DNA of 64,000 nucleotides from Taudactylus pleione (GCA_031769625.1 JAUIMM010001418.1:186001-250000), one strand, 5' to 3'; counted from the stretch's first letter, positions 1 to 12,275 are shown. Notes: a model not told the origin generated them from the sequence alone. Made by a program: numbers and translations.

Positions 1-232
1 CTCTGTGTCAATGCCTCAGTTGTATTTATATAATCACAGTAGTGTATCTGTGTCATTGCCTCAGTTGTATTTATATAATTACAGTAGTGTCTCTGGGTCA
101 GTGCCTCAGTGGTATTTATATAATCACAGTAGTGTATCTATGTCAGTGCCTCAGTGGCATTTATATAATTACAGTAGTGTCTCTGTGTCTGTGCCTCAGT
201 TTTATTTATATAAATACGGTAGTGTCTCTGTG

Positions 233-270
233 TCAGTGCCTCAGTGGTATTTAATATAATCACAGTAGTG
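233..270 (+). repeat. 38-bp marker monomer (extra A, TTTAATATAA)
   Basis: This is a short unit with one inserted A in the AT-rich segment, giving TATTTAATATAATCAC instead of TATTTATATAATCAC. I count 37 such units. Their TTAATATAA starts are 251, 911, 2365, 3025, 5347, 6650, 7310, 8674, 9334, 10997, 11657, 13746, 14406, 15860, 16438, 18138, 18798, 20252, 20912, 23234, 24537, 25197, 26561, 27221, 35564, 36224, 37797, 38457, 48671, 49331, 58227, 58760, 59420, 60993, 61690, 62469 and 63354. They act as a bar code for the higher-order structure. The insertion also puts TAA in the otherwise open first frame. Confidence 0.93.
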
Positions 271-307
271 TCAGTGCCTCAGTGGTATTTATATAATCAC
301 AGTAGTG
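271..307 (+). repeat. 37-bp short monomer (8-bp deletion form)
   Basis: The unit ends at AGTAGTG and runs straight into the next TCAGTGCC, lacking the TCTCTGTG found at the end of the 45-mer. In the full unit this region reads GTGTC-TCT-GTGTC, so loss of one GTGTC plus the TCT spacer gives the short form exactly. Usually one 37-mer follows each 38-bp marker. Others occur in pairs (for example about 1,450-1,495) or in clusters (for example about 16,800-17,130). Because 37 is not a multiple of three, each one shifts the reading frame. Confidence 0.93.
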
Positions 308-397
308 TCAGAGCCTCAGTGTTATTTATATAATCACAGTAGTGTATCATTGTCAGTGCCTCAGTGGTATTTATATAATCACAGTAGTGTCTCTGTG

Positions 398-442
398 TCA
401 GTGCCTCAGTGGTATTTATATAATCACAGTAGTGTCTCTGTG
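398..442 (+). repeat. Reference 45-bp monomer
   Basis: This copy matches the commonest form of the unit exactly and can serve as the type monomer. In order it has T, then the 14-mer CAGTGCCTCAGTGG, then the 17-bp AT-rich segment TATTTATATAATCACAG, then the 13 bases TAGTGTCTCTGTG. The first T of the next unit completes a second 14-mer. The two 14-mers agree at 10 of 14 positions. The AT-rich part holds the 8-bp palindrome TTATATAA. Confidence 0.95.
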
Positions 443-1057
443 TTAGTGCCACAGTGGTATTTATTTAATCACAGTATTGTATCTTTGTCAGTGCCTCAGT
501 GGTATTTATATAATAACAGTAGTGTTTCTGTGTCAGTGCCTCAGTGGTATTTATATAATCACAGTAGTGTCTCTGTGTCAGTGTCTCAGTGGTATTTATA
601 TAATCACAGTAGTGTATCTTTGTCAGTGCCTCAGTGGTATTTATATAATTACAGTAGTGTCTCTGTGTCAGTGCCTCAGTGGTATTTATATAATCACAGT
701 AGTGTCTCTGTGTCAGTGCCTCAGTGGTATTTATATAATCACAGTAGTGTCTCTGTGTCAATGCCTCAGTTGTATTTATATAATCACAGTAGTGTATCTG
801 TGTCATTGCCTCAGTGGTATTTATATAATTACAGTAGTGTCTCTGGGTCAGTGCCTCAGTGGTATTTATATAATCACAGTAGTGTATCTATGTCAGTGCC
901 TCAGTGGTATTTAATATAATCACAGTAGTGTCAGTGACTCAGTGGTATTTATATAATCACAGTAGTGTCAGAGCCTCAGTATTATTTATATAATCACAGT
1001 AGTGTATCATTGTCAGTGCCTCAGTGGTATTTGTATAATCACAGTAGTGTCTCTGTG

Positions 1058-1102
1058 TCAGTGCCTCAATGGTAATTATTTAATCACAGTAGTGTCTCTG
1101 TG
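1058..1102 (+). repeat. Compartment I diagnostic monomer (AATGGTAATTATTTAATC)
   Basis: This 45-bp unit has several linked substitutions (CTCAATGGTAATTATTTAATC in place of CTCAGTGGTATTTATATAATC). The same set recurs near 3,180, 5,503, 7,466, 9,490, 11,813, 14,562, 16,594, 18,954, 21,068, 23,390, 25,353, 27,377, 36,380, 38,613, 49,488 and 59,577. Most copies lie about 150 bp after a 38-bp marker unit, so the two travel together in one higher-order repeat. It is absent from the 28.9-33.8, 40.2-48.5 and 50.9-57.2 kb stretches. Confidence 0.88.
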
Positions 1103-4100
1103 TCAGTGCCTCAGTGGTATTTATATAATCACAGTAGTGTCTCTGTGTTAGTGCCACAGTGGTATTTATTTAATCACAGTATTGTATCTTTGTCAGTGCC
1201 TCAGTGGTATTTATATAATAACAGTAGTGTTTCTGTGTCAGTGCCTCAGTGGTATTTATATAATCACAGTAGTGTCTCTGTGTCAGTGTCTCAGTGGTAT
1301 TTATATAATCACAATAGTGTATCTTTGTCAGTGCCTCAGTGGTATTTATATAATTACAGTAGTGTCTCTGTGTCAGTGCCTCAGTGGTATTTATATAATT
1401 ACAGTAGTGTCTCTGTGTCCGTGCCTCAGTGGTATTTATATAATCACAGTAGTGTCAGTGCCTCAGTGGTATTTATATAATCACAGTATTGTCAGTGCCT
1501 CAGTGGTATTTATATAATCACAGTAGTGTATCTTTGTCAGTGCCTCAGTGGTATTTATATAATCACAGTAGTGTCTCTGTGTCAGTGCCTCAGTGGTATT
1601 TATATAATCACAGTAGTGTCTCTGTGTCAGTGCCTCAGTGGTATTTATATAATCACAGTAGTGTCTCTCTGTCAGTGCCACAGTGGTATTTATTTAATAA
1701 CAGTAGTGTATCTTTGTCAGTGCCTCTGTGGTATTTATATAATAACAGTAGTGTTTCTGTATCAGTGCCTCAGTGGTATTTATATAATCACAGTGGTGTA
1801 TCTTTGTCAGTGCCTCAGTGGTATTTTTATAATTACAGTAGTGTCTCTGTGTCAGTGCCTCAGTGGTATTTATATAATCACAGTAGAGTCTCTGTGTCAG
1901 TGTCTCAGTGGTATTTATATAATCACAGTAGTGTATCTTTGTCAGTGCCTCAGTGGTATTTATATAATCACAGTAGTGAATCTTTGTCAGTGCCTCAGTG
2001 GTATTTATATAATTACAGTAGTGTCTCTGTGTCAGTGCCTCAGTGGTATTTATATAATCACAGTAGTGTCTCTGTGTCAGTGCCTCAGTGGTATTTATAT
2101 AATCACAGTAGTGTCTCTGTGTCAATGCCTCAGTTGTATTTATATAATCACAGTAGTGTATCTGTGTCATTGCCTCAGTTGTATTTATATAATTACAGTA
2201 GTGTCTCTGGGTCAGTGCCTCAGTGGTATTTATATAATCACAGTAGTGTATCTATGTCAGTGCCTCAGTGGCATTTATATAATTACAGTAGTGTCTCTGT
2301 GTCTGTGCCTCAGTTTTATTTATATAAATACGGTAGTGTCTCTGTGTCAGTGCCTCAGTGGTATTTAATATAATCACAGTAGTGTCAGTGCCTCAGTGGT
2401 ATTTATATAATCACAGTAGTGTCAGAGCCTCAGTGTTATTTATATAATCACAGTAGTGTATCATTGTCAGTGCCTCAGTGGTATTTATATAATCACAGTA
2501 GTGTCTCTGTGTCAGTGCCTCAGTGGTATTTATATAATCAAAGTAGTGTATCTGTGTTAGTGCCACAGTGGTATTTATTTAATCACAGTATTGTATCTTT
2601 GTCAGTGCCTCAGTGGTATTTATATAATAACAGTAGTGTTTCTGTGTCAGTGCCTCAGTGGTATTTATATAATCACAGTAGTGTCTCTGTGTCAGTGTCT
2701 CAGTGGTATTTATATAATCACAGTAGTGTATCTTTGTCAGTGCCTCAGTGGTATTTATATAATTACAGTAGTGTCTCTGTGTCAGTGCCTCAGTGGTATT
2801 TATATAATCACAGTAGTGTCTCTGTGTCAGTGCCTCAGTGGTATTTATATAATCACAGTAGTGTCTCTGTGTCAATGCCTCAGTTGTATTTATATAATCA
2901 CAGTAGTGTATCTGTGTCATTGCCTCAGTGGTATTTATATAATTACAGTAGTGTCTCTGGGTCAGTGCCTCAGTGGTATTTATATAATCACAGTAGTGTA
3001 TCTATGTCAGTGCCTCAGTGGTATTTAATATAATCACAGTAGTGTCAGTGCCTCAGTGGTATTTATATAATCACAGTAGTGTCAGAGCCTCAGTGTTATT
3101 TATATAATCACAGTAGTGTATCATTGTCAGTGCCTCAGTGGTATTTGTATAATCACAGTAGTGTCTCTGTGTCAGTGCCTCAATGGTAATTATTTAATCA
3201 CAGTAGTGTCTCTGTGTCAGTGCCTCAGTGGTATTTATATAATCACAGTAGTGTCTCTGTGTTAGTGCCACAGTGGTATTTATTTAATCACAGTATTGTA
3301 TCTTTGTCAGTGCCTCAGTGGTATTTATATAATAACAGTAGTGTTTCTGTGTCAGTGCCTCAGTGGTATTTATATAATCACAGTAGTGTCTCTGTGTCAG
3401 TGTCTCAGTGGTATTTATATAATCACAATAGTGTATCTTTGTCAGTGCCTCAGTGGTATTTATATAATTACAGTAGTGTCTCTGTGTCAGTGCCTCAGTG
3501 GTATTTATATAATTACAGTAGTGTCTCTGTGTCCGTGCCTCAGTGGTATTTATATAATCACAGTAGTGTCAGTGCCTCAGTGGTATTTATATAATCACAG
3601 TATTGTCAGTGCCTCAGTGGTATTTATATAATCACAGTAGTGTATCTTTGTCAGTGCCTCAGTGGTATTTATATAATCACAGTAGTGTCTCTGTGTCAGT
3701 GCCTCAGTGGTATTTATATAATCACAGTAGTGTCTCTGTGTCAGTGCCTCAGTGGTATTTATATAATCACAGTAGTGTCTCTCTGTCAGTGCCACAGTGG
3801 TATTTATTTAATAACAGTAGTGTATCTTTGTCAGTGCCTCTGTGGTATTTATATAATAACAGTAGTGTTTCTGTATCAGTGCATCAGTGGTATTTTTATA
3901 ATCACAGTGGTGTATCTTTGTCAGTGCCTCAGTGGTATTTTTATAATTACAGTAGTGTCTCTGTGTCAGTGCCTCAGTGGTATTTATATAATCACAGTAG
4001 TGTCTCTGTGTCAGTGTCTCAGTGGTATTTATATAATCACAGTAGTGTATCTTTGTCAGTGCCTCAGTGGTATTTATATAATTACAGTAGTGTCTCTGTG

Positions 4101-4169
4101 TCTGTGCCTCAGTGGTATTTATATAATCACAGTAATGTATCTTTGTCAGTGCCTCAGTGGTGTTTATAT

Positions 4170-6580
4170 AATTACAGTAGTGTCTCTGTGTCAGTGCCTC
4201 AGTGGTATTTATATAATTTCAGTAGTGTCTCTGTGTCAGTCCCTCAGTGGTATTTACATAATCACAGTAGTGTCAGAGACTCAGTGGTATTTATATAATC
4301 ACAGAAGTGTCAGTGCCTCAGTGGTATTTATATAATCACAGCAGTGTATCATTGTCAGTGCCTCAGTGGTATTTATATAATCACAGTAGTGTCTCTGTGT
4401 CAGTGCCTCAGTGGTATTTATATAATCACAGTAGTGTCAGTGCCTCAGTGGTTTTTATATGATTTCAGTAGTGTCTCTGTGTCAGTGCCTCTGTGATATT
4501 TATATAATCACAGTAATGTATCTTTGTCAGTGCCTCAGTGGTATTTATATAATTACAGTAGTGTCTCTGTGTCTGTGCCTCAGTGGTATTTATATAATCA
4601 CAGTAGTGTCTCTGTGTCAGTGCCTCATTGGTATTTATATAATCACAGTAATGTCTCTGTGTCAGTGTCTCAGTGGAATTTATATAATCACAGTAGTTTA
4701 TCTTTGTCAGTGCCTCAGTGGTATTTATATAAGTACAGTAGTGTCCGTGCCTCAGTGGATTTTATGGGATTACAGTAGTGTCTCTGTGTCAGTGCCTCAG
4801 TGGTATTTATATAATCACAGTAGTGTATCTTTGTCAGTGCCTCAGTGGTATTTATATAATTACAGTAGTGTCTCTGGGTCAGTGCCTCAGTGGTATTTAT
4901 ATAATCACAGTAGTGTATCTATGTCAGTGCCTCAGTGGCATTTATATAATTACAGTAGTGTATCTGTGTCTGTGCCTCAGTGGTATTTATATAATTACAG
5001 TAGTGTCTCTGTGTCAGTGCCTCAGTGGTATTTATATAATCACAGTAGTGTCTCTGTGTCAGTGCCTCAGTGGTATTTATATAATCACAGTAGTGTCTCT
5101 GTGTCAATGCCTCAGTTGTATTTATATAATCACAGTAGTGTATCTGTGTCATTGCCTCAGTTGTATTTATATAATTACAGTAGTGTCTCTGGGTCAGTGC
5201 CTCAGTGGTATTTATATAATCACAGTAGTGTATCTATGTCAGTGCCTCAGTGGCATTTATATAATTACAGTAGTGTCTCTGTGTCTGTGCCTCAGTGGTA
5301 TTTATATAAATACGGTAGTGTCTCTGTGTCAGTGCCTCAGTGGTATTTAATATAATCACAGTAGTGTCAGTGCCTCAGTGGTATTTATATAATCACAGTA
5401 GTGTCAGAGCCTCAGTGTTATTTATATAATCACAGTAGTGTATCATTGTCAGTGCCTCAGTGGTATTTATATAATCACAGTAGTGTCTCTGTGTCAGTGC
5501 CTCAATGGTAATTATTTAATCACAGTAGTGTCTCTGTGTCAGTGCCTCAGTGGTATTTATATAATCACAGTAGTGTCTCTGTGTTAGTGCCACAGTGGTA
5601 TTTATTTAATCACAGTATTGTATCTTTGTCAGTGCCTCAGTGGTATTTATATAATAACAGTAGTGTTTCTGTGTCAGTGCCTCAGTGGTATTTATATAAT
5701 CACAGTAGTGTCTCTGTGTCAGTGTCTCAGTGGTATTTATATAATCACAGTAGTGTATCTTTGTCAGTGCCTCAGTGGTATTTATATAATTACAGTAGTG
5801 TCTCTGTGTCAGTGCCTCAGTGGTATTTATATAATTTCAGTAGTGTCTCTGTGTCAGTCCCTCAGTGGTATTTACATAATCACAGTAGTGTCAGAGACTC
5901 AGTGGTATTTATATAATCACAGAAGTGTCAGTGCCTCAGTGGTATTTATATAATCACAGCAGTGTATCATTGTCAGTGCCTCAGTGGTATTTATATAATC
6001 ACAGTAGTGTCTCTGTGTCAGTGCCTCAGTGGTATTTATATAATCACAGTAGTGTCAGTGCCTCAGTGGTTTTTATATGATTTCAGTAGTGTCTCTGTGT
6101 CAGTGCCTCTGTGATATTTATATAATCACAGTAATGTATCTTTGTCAGTGCCTCAGTGGTATTTATATAATTACAGTAGTGTCTCTGTGTCTGTGCCTCA
6201 GTGGTATTTATATAATCACAGTAGTGTCTCTGTGTCAGTGCCTCATTGGTATTTATATAATCACAGTAATGTCTCTGTGTCAGTGTCTCAGTGGAATTTA
6301 TATAATCACAGTAGTTTATCTTTGTCAGTGCCTCAGTGGTATTTATATAATTACAGTAGTGTCCGTGCCTCAGTGGATTTTATGTGATTACAGTAGTGTC
6401 TCTGTGTCAGTGCCTCAGTGGTATTTATATAATCACAGTAGTGTATCTTTGTCAGTGCCTCAGTGGTATTTATATAATTACAGTAGTGTCTCTGGGTCAG
6501 TGCCTCAGTGGTATTTATATAATCACAGTAGTGTATCTATGTCAGTGCCTCAGTGGCATTTATATAATTACAGTAGTGTC
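4170..6580 (+). repeat. Mosaic with a 1,618-bp internal offset
   Basis: About 4,170-4,960 recurs at about 5,790-6,580, offset 1,618. Both copies contain the variant run CAGTCCCTCAG, TATTTACATAATC and CAGAGACTCAG, then CAGAAGTG, CAGCAGTG, GGTTTTTATATGATTTCAG and GTGTCCGTGCC. Between the copies lie the 38-bp marker at 5,347 and an AATGGTAATT unit. Boundaries are approximate because flanking units are alike. Confidence 0.8.
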
Positions 6581-9500
6581 TCTGTGTCTGTGCCTCAGTG
6601 GTATTTATATAAATACGGTAGTGTCTCTGTGTCAGTGCCTCAGTGGTATTTAATATAATCACAGTAGTGTCAGTGCCTCAGTGGTATTTATATAATCACA
6701 GTAGTGTCAGAGCCTCAGTGTTATTTATATAATCACAGTAGTGTATCATTGTCAGTGCCTCAGTGGTATTTATATAATCACAGTAGTGTCTCTGTGTCAG
6801 TGCCTCAGTGGTATTTATATAATCACAGTAGTGTCTCTGTGTTAGTGCCACAGTGGTATTTATTTAATCACAGTATTGTATCTTTGTCAGTGCCTCAGTG
6901 GTATTTATATAATAACAGTAGTGTTTCTGTGTCAGTGCCTCAGTGGTATTTATATAATCACAGTAGTGTCTCTGTGTCAGTGTCTCAGTGGTATTTATAT
7001 AATCACAGTAATGTATCTTTGTCAGTGCCTCAGTGGTATTTATATAATTACAGTAGTGTCTCTGTGTCAGTGCCTCAGTGGTATTTATATAATCACAGTA
7101 GTGTCTCTGTGTCAGTGCCTCAGTGGTATTTATATAATCACAGTAGTGTCTCTGTGTCAATGCCTCAGTTGTATTTATATAATCACAGTAGTGTATCTGT
7201 GTCATTGCCTCAGTGGTATTTATATAATTACAGTAGTGTCTCTGGGTCAGTGCCTCAGTGGTATTTATATAATCACAGTAGTGTATCTATGTCAGTGCCT
7301 CAGTGGTATTTAATATAATCACAGTAGTGTCAGTGCCTCAGTGGTATTTATATAATCACAGTAGTGTCAGAGCCTCAGTGTTATTTATATAATCACAGTA
7401 GTGTATCATTGTCAGTGCCTCAGTGGTATTTATATAATCACAGTAGTGTCTCTGTGTCAGTGCCTCAATGGTAATTATTTAATCACAGTAGTGTCTCTGT
7501 GTCAGTGCCTCAGTGGTATTTATATAATCACAGTAGTGTCTCTGTGTTAGTGCCACAGTGGTATTTATTTAATCACAGTATTGTATCTTTGTCAGTGCCT
7601 CAGTGGTATTTATATAATAACAGTAGTGTTTCTGTGTCAGTGCCTCAGTGGTATTTATATAATCACAGTAGTGTCTCTGTGTCAGTGTCTCAGTGGTATT
7701 TATATAATCACAGTAGTGTATCTTTGTCAGTGCCTCAGTGGTATTTATATAATCACAGTAGTGTCTCTGTGTCAGTGCCTCAGTGGTATTTATATAATCA
7801 CAGTAGTGTCTCTGTGTCAGTGCCTCAGTGGTATTTATATAATCACAGTAGTGTCTCTCTGTCAGTGCCACAGTGGTATTTATTTAATAACAGTAGTGTA
7901 TCTTTGTCAGTGCCTCTGTGGTATTTATATAATAACAGTAGTGTTTCTGTATCAGTGCCTCAGTGGTATTTATATAATCACAGTGGTGTATCTTTGTCAG
8001 TGCCTCAGTGGTATTTTTATAATTACAGTAGTGTCTCTGTGTCAGTGCCTCAGTGGTATTTATATAATCACAGTAGTGTCAGTGCCTCAGTGGTTTTTTT
8101 ATGATTTCAGTAGTGTCTCTGTGTCAGTGCCTCTGTGATATTTATATAATCACAGTAATGTATCTTTGTCAGTGCCTCAGTGGTATTTATATAATTACAG
8201 TAGTGTCTCTGTGTCTGTGCCTCAGTGGTATTTATATAATCACAGTATTGTCTCTGTGTCAGTGCCTCATTGGTATTTATATAATCACAGTAATGTCTCT
8301 GTGTCAGTGTCTCAGTGGAATTTATATAATCACAGTAGTTTATCTTTGTCAGTGCCTCAGTGGTATTTATATAATTACAGTAGTGTCCGTGCCTCAGTGG
8401 ATTTTATGTGATTACAGTAGTGTCTCTGTGTCAGTGCCTCAGTGGTATTTATATAATCACAGTAGTGTATCTTTGTCAGTGCCTCATTGGTATTTATATA
8501 ATTACAGTAGTGTCTCTGGGTCAGTGCCTCAGTGGTATTTATATAATCACAGTAGTGTATCTATGTCAGTGCCTCAGTGGCATTTATATAATTACAGTAG
8601 TGTCTCTGTGTCTGTGCCTCAGTGGTATTTATATAAATACGGTAGTGTCTCTGTGTCAGTGCCTCAGTGGTATTTAATATAATCACAGTAGTGTCAGTGC
8701 CTCAGTGGTATTTATATAATCACAGTAGTGTCAGAGCCTCAGTGTTATTTATATAATCACAGTAGTGTATCATTGTCAGTGCCTCAGTGGTATTTATATA
8801 ATCACAGTAGTGTCTCTGTGTCAGTGCCTCAGTGGTATTTATATAATCACAGTAGTGTCTCTGTGTTAGTGCCACAGTGGTATTTATTTAATCACAGTAT
8901 TGTATCTTTGTCAGTGCCTCAGTGGTATTTATATAATAACAGTAGTGTTTCTGTGTCAGTGCCTCAGTGGTATTTATATAATCACAGTAGTGTCTCTGTG
9001 TCAGTGTCTCAGTGGTATTTATATAATCACAGTAGTGTATCTTTGTCAGTGCCTCAGTGGTATTTATATAATTACAGTAGTGTCTCTGTGTCAGTGCCTC
9101 AGTGGTATTTATATAATCACAGTAGTGTCTCTGTGTCAGTGCCTCAGTGGTATTTATATAATCACAGTAGTGTCTCTGTGTCAATGCCTCAGTTGTATTT
9201 ATATAATCACAGTAGTGTATCTGTGTCATTGCCTCAGTGGTATTTATATAATTACAGTAGTGTCTCTGGGTCAGTGCCTCAGTGGTATTTATATAATCAC
9301 AGTAGTGTATCTATGTCAGTGCCTCAGTGGTATTTAATATAATCACAGTAGTGTCAGTGCCTCAGTGGTATTTATATAATCACAGTAGTGTCAGAGCCTC
9401 AGTGTTATTTATATAATCACAGTAGTGTATCATTGTCAGTGCCTCAGTGGTATTTATATAATCACAGTAGTGTCTCTGTGTCAGTGCCTCAATGGTAATT

Positions 9501-9770
9501 ATTTAATCACAGTAGTGTCTCTGTGTCAGTGCCTCAGTGGTATTTATATAATCACAGTAGTGTCTCTGTGTTAGTGCAACAGTGGTATTTATTTAATCAC
9601 AGTATTGTATCTTTGTCAGTGCCTCAGTGGTATTTATATAATAACAGTAGTGTTTCTGTGTCAGTGCCTCAGTGGTATTTATATAATCACAGTAGTGTCT
9701 CTGTGTCAGTGTCTCAGTGGTATTTATATAATCACAGTAGTGTATCTTTGTCAGTGCCTCAGTGGTATTT
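6000..9770 (+). repeat. 2,024-bp higher-order repeat, two tandem copies
   Basis: Markers at 6,650 and 7,310 recur at 8,674 and 9,334, and surrounding sequence from about 6,000-7,750 matches about 8,024-9,770 at the same offset. The period equals 40 long units, four 37-mers and two 38-mers. The second copy has GGTTTTTTTATG where the first has GGTTTTTATATG, and ATTGTCTCTG near 8,247 where the first has AGTGTCTCTG. Confidence 0.85.
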
Positions 9771-12275
9771 ATATAATTACAGTAGTGTCTCTGTGTCAGT
9801 GCCTCAGTGGTATTTATATAATTACAGTAGTGTCTCTGTGTCAGTGCCTCAGTGGTATTTATATAATCACAGTAGTGTCAGTGCCTCAGTGGTATTTATA
9901 TAATCACAGTATTGTCAGTGCCTCAGTGGTATTTATATAATCACAGTAGTGTTTCTGTGTCAGTGCCTCAGTGGTATTTATATAATCACAGTAGTGTCTC
10001 TGTGTCAGTGTCTCAGTGGTATTTATATAATCACAGTAGTGTATCTTTGTCAGTGCCTCAGTGGTATTTATATAATCACAGTAGTGTCTCTGTGTCAGTG
10101 CCTCAGTGGTATTTATATAATCACAGTAGTGTCTCTGTGTCAGTGCCTCAGTGGTATTTATATAATCACAGTAGTGTCTCTCTGTCAGTGCCACAGTGGT
10201 ATTTATTTAATAACAGTAGTGTATCTTTGTCAGTGCCTCTGTGGTATTTATATAATAACAGTAGTGTTTCTGTATCAGTGCCTCAGTGGTATTTATATAA
10301 TCACAGTGGTGTATCTTTGTCAGTGCCTCAGTGGTATTTTTATAATTACAGTAGTGTCTCTGTGTCAGTGCCTCAGTGGTATTTATATAATCACAGTAGT
10401 GTCAGTGCCTCAGTGGTTTTTTTATGATTTCAGTAGTGTCTCTGTGTCAGTGCCTCTGTGATATTTATATAATCACAGTAATGTATCTTTGTCAGTGCCT
10501 CAGTGGTATTTATATAATTACAGTAGTGTCTCTGTGTCTGTGCCTCAGTGGTATTTATATAATCACAGTATTGTCTCTGTGTCAGTGCCTCATTGGTATT
10601 TATATAATCACAGTAATGTCTCTGTGTCAGTGTCTCAGTGGAATTTATATAATCACAGTAGTTTATCTTTGTCAGTGCCTCAGTGGTATTTATATAATTA
10701 CAGTAGTGTCCGTGCCTCAGTGGATTTTATGTGATTACAGTAGTGTCTCTGTGTCAGTGCCTCAGTGGTATTTATATAATCACAGTAGTGTATCTTTGTC
10801 AGTGCCTCATTGGTATTTATATAATTACAGTAGTGTCTCTGGGTCAGTGCCTCAGTGGTATTTATATAATCACAGTAGTGTATCTATGTCAGTGCCTCAG
10901 TGGCATTTATATAATTACAGTAGTGTCTCTGTGTCTGTGCCTCAGTGGTATTTATATAAATACGGTAGTGTCTCTGTGTCAGTGCCTCAGTGGTATTTAA
11001 TATAATCACAGTAGTGTCAGTGCCTCAGTGGTATTTATATAATCACAGTAGTGTCAGAGCCTCAGTGTTATTTATATAATCACAGTAGTGTATCATTGTC
11101 AGTGCCTCAGTGGTATTTATATAATCACAGTAGTGTCTCTGTGTCAGTGCCTCAGTGGTATTTATATAATCACAGTAGTGTCTCTGTGTTAGTGCCACAG
11201 TGGTATTTATTTAATCACAGTATTGTATCTTTGTCAGTGCCTCAGTGGTATTTATATAATAACAGTAGTGTTTCTGTGTCAGTGCCTCAGTGGTATTTAT
11301 ATAATCACAGTAGTGTCTCTGTGTCAGTGTCTCAGTGGTATTTATATAATCACAGTAGTGTATCTTTGTCAGTGCCTCAGTGGTATTTATATAATTACAG
11401 TAGTGTCTCTGTGTCAGTGCCTCAGTGGTATTTATATAATCACAGTAGTGTCTCTGTGTCAGTGCCTCAGTGGTATTTATATAATCACAGTAGTGTCTCT
11501 GTGTCAATGCCTCAGTTGTATTTATATAATCACAGTAGTGTATCTGTGTCATTGCCTCAGTGGTATTTATATAATTACAGTAGTGTCTCTGGGTCAGTGC
11601 CTCAGTGGTATTTATATAATCACAGTAGTGTATCTATGTCAGTGCCTCAGTGGTATTTAATATAATCACAGTAGTGTCAGTGCCTCAGTGGTATTTATAT
11701 AATCACAGTAGTGTCAGAGCCTCAGTGTTATTTATATAATCACAGTAGTGTATCATTGTCAGTGCCTCAGTGGTATTTATATAATCACAGTAGTGTCTCT
11801 GTGTCAGTGCCTCAATGGTAATTATTTAATCACAGTAGTGTCTCTGTGTCAGTGCCTCAGTGGTATTTATATAATCACAGTAGTGTCTCTGTGTTAGTGC
11901 AACAGTGGTATTTATTTAATCACAGTATTGTATCTTTGTCAGTGCCTCAGTGGTATTTATATAATAACAGTAGTGTTTCTGTGTCAGTGCCTCAGTGGTA
12001 TTTATATAATCACAGTAGTGTCTCTGTGTCAGTGTCTCAGTGGTATTTATATAATCACAGTAGTGTATCTTTGTCAGTGCCTCAGTGGTATTTATATAAT
12101 TACAGTAGTGTCTCTGTGTCAGTGCCTCAGTGGTATTTATATAATTACAGTAGTGTCTCTGTGTCAGTGCCTCAGTGGTATTTATATAATCACAGTAGTG
12201 TCAGTGCCTCAGTGGTATTTATATAATCACAGTATTGTCAGTGCCTCAGTGGTATTTATATAATCACAGTAGTGT
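7630..12275 (+). repeat. 2,323-bp tandem duplication
   Basis: Positions 7,630-9,952 are repeated at 9,953-12,275. The markers at 8,674 and 9,334 recur at 10,997 and 11,657, and even the seven-T run near 8,091 and the GTGCAACAG variant near 9,576 are copied. The junction lies in CAGTAGTGT, shared by both sides: a unit that elsewhere continues to ATCTTTG (compare 27,840) instead joins TTCTGTG. The period is 45 long units, six 37-mers and two 38-mers. The copies look almost identical, so the event is recent relative to the rest of the array. Confidence 0.9.

Larger units (their letters stand above)
1..4083 (+). repeat. 2,114-bp higher-order repeat, two tandem copies
   Basis: Positions 1 to about 1,969 repeat at 2,115 to about 4,083 with a constant offset of 2,114. 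The 38-bp markers at 251 and 911 recur at 2,365 and 3,025. One period is 48 units and divides at the markers into 660 bp (13 long, one 37-mer, one 38-mer) and 1,454 bp (29 long, three 37-mers, one 38-mer). The copies part where the first has AATCACAGTAGTGAATC and the second has AATTACAGTAGTGTCTC. Small differences remain inside, such as AATCACAG versus AATCAAAG near 2,541. The left end is cut by the window. Confidence 0.9.
1..9952 (+). repeat. Long duplication, copy A (17,887-bp offset)
   Basis: The whole stretch recurs at 17,888-27,839. Nine consecutive 38-bp markers (251, 911, 2365, 3025, 5347, 6650, 7310, 8674, 9334) keep an exact offset of 17,887, so no net indel separates the copies. The match begins at base 1, so the true left end lies outside the window. 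It ends at 9,952/27,839, where copy A runs into the 2,323-bp duplication. Confidence 0.93.

Noticed and set aside
251..270. TTAATATAA marker as a transposon target site or terminal repeat
   Set aside because: It is a single-base insertion in an otherwise ordinary unit, with repeat sequence on both sides and no inserted element.
465..806. Reverse-strand frames with a 15-residue repeat (HYCDYINTTEALTQR) as a repetitive surface or silk-like protein
   Set aside because: They are the third open frame of the same unit and stop at frame-shifting short units. Substitutions between units change residues freely, with no sign of constraint.
4450..4475. Splice-acceptor-like tracts (GGTTTTTATATGATTTCAG) as exon boundaries
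   Set aside because: This is one of several point variants of the repeat that recur in every duplicated copy, and there is no partner donor or coding exon.
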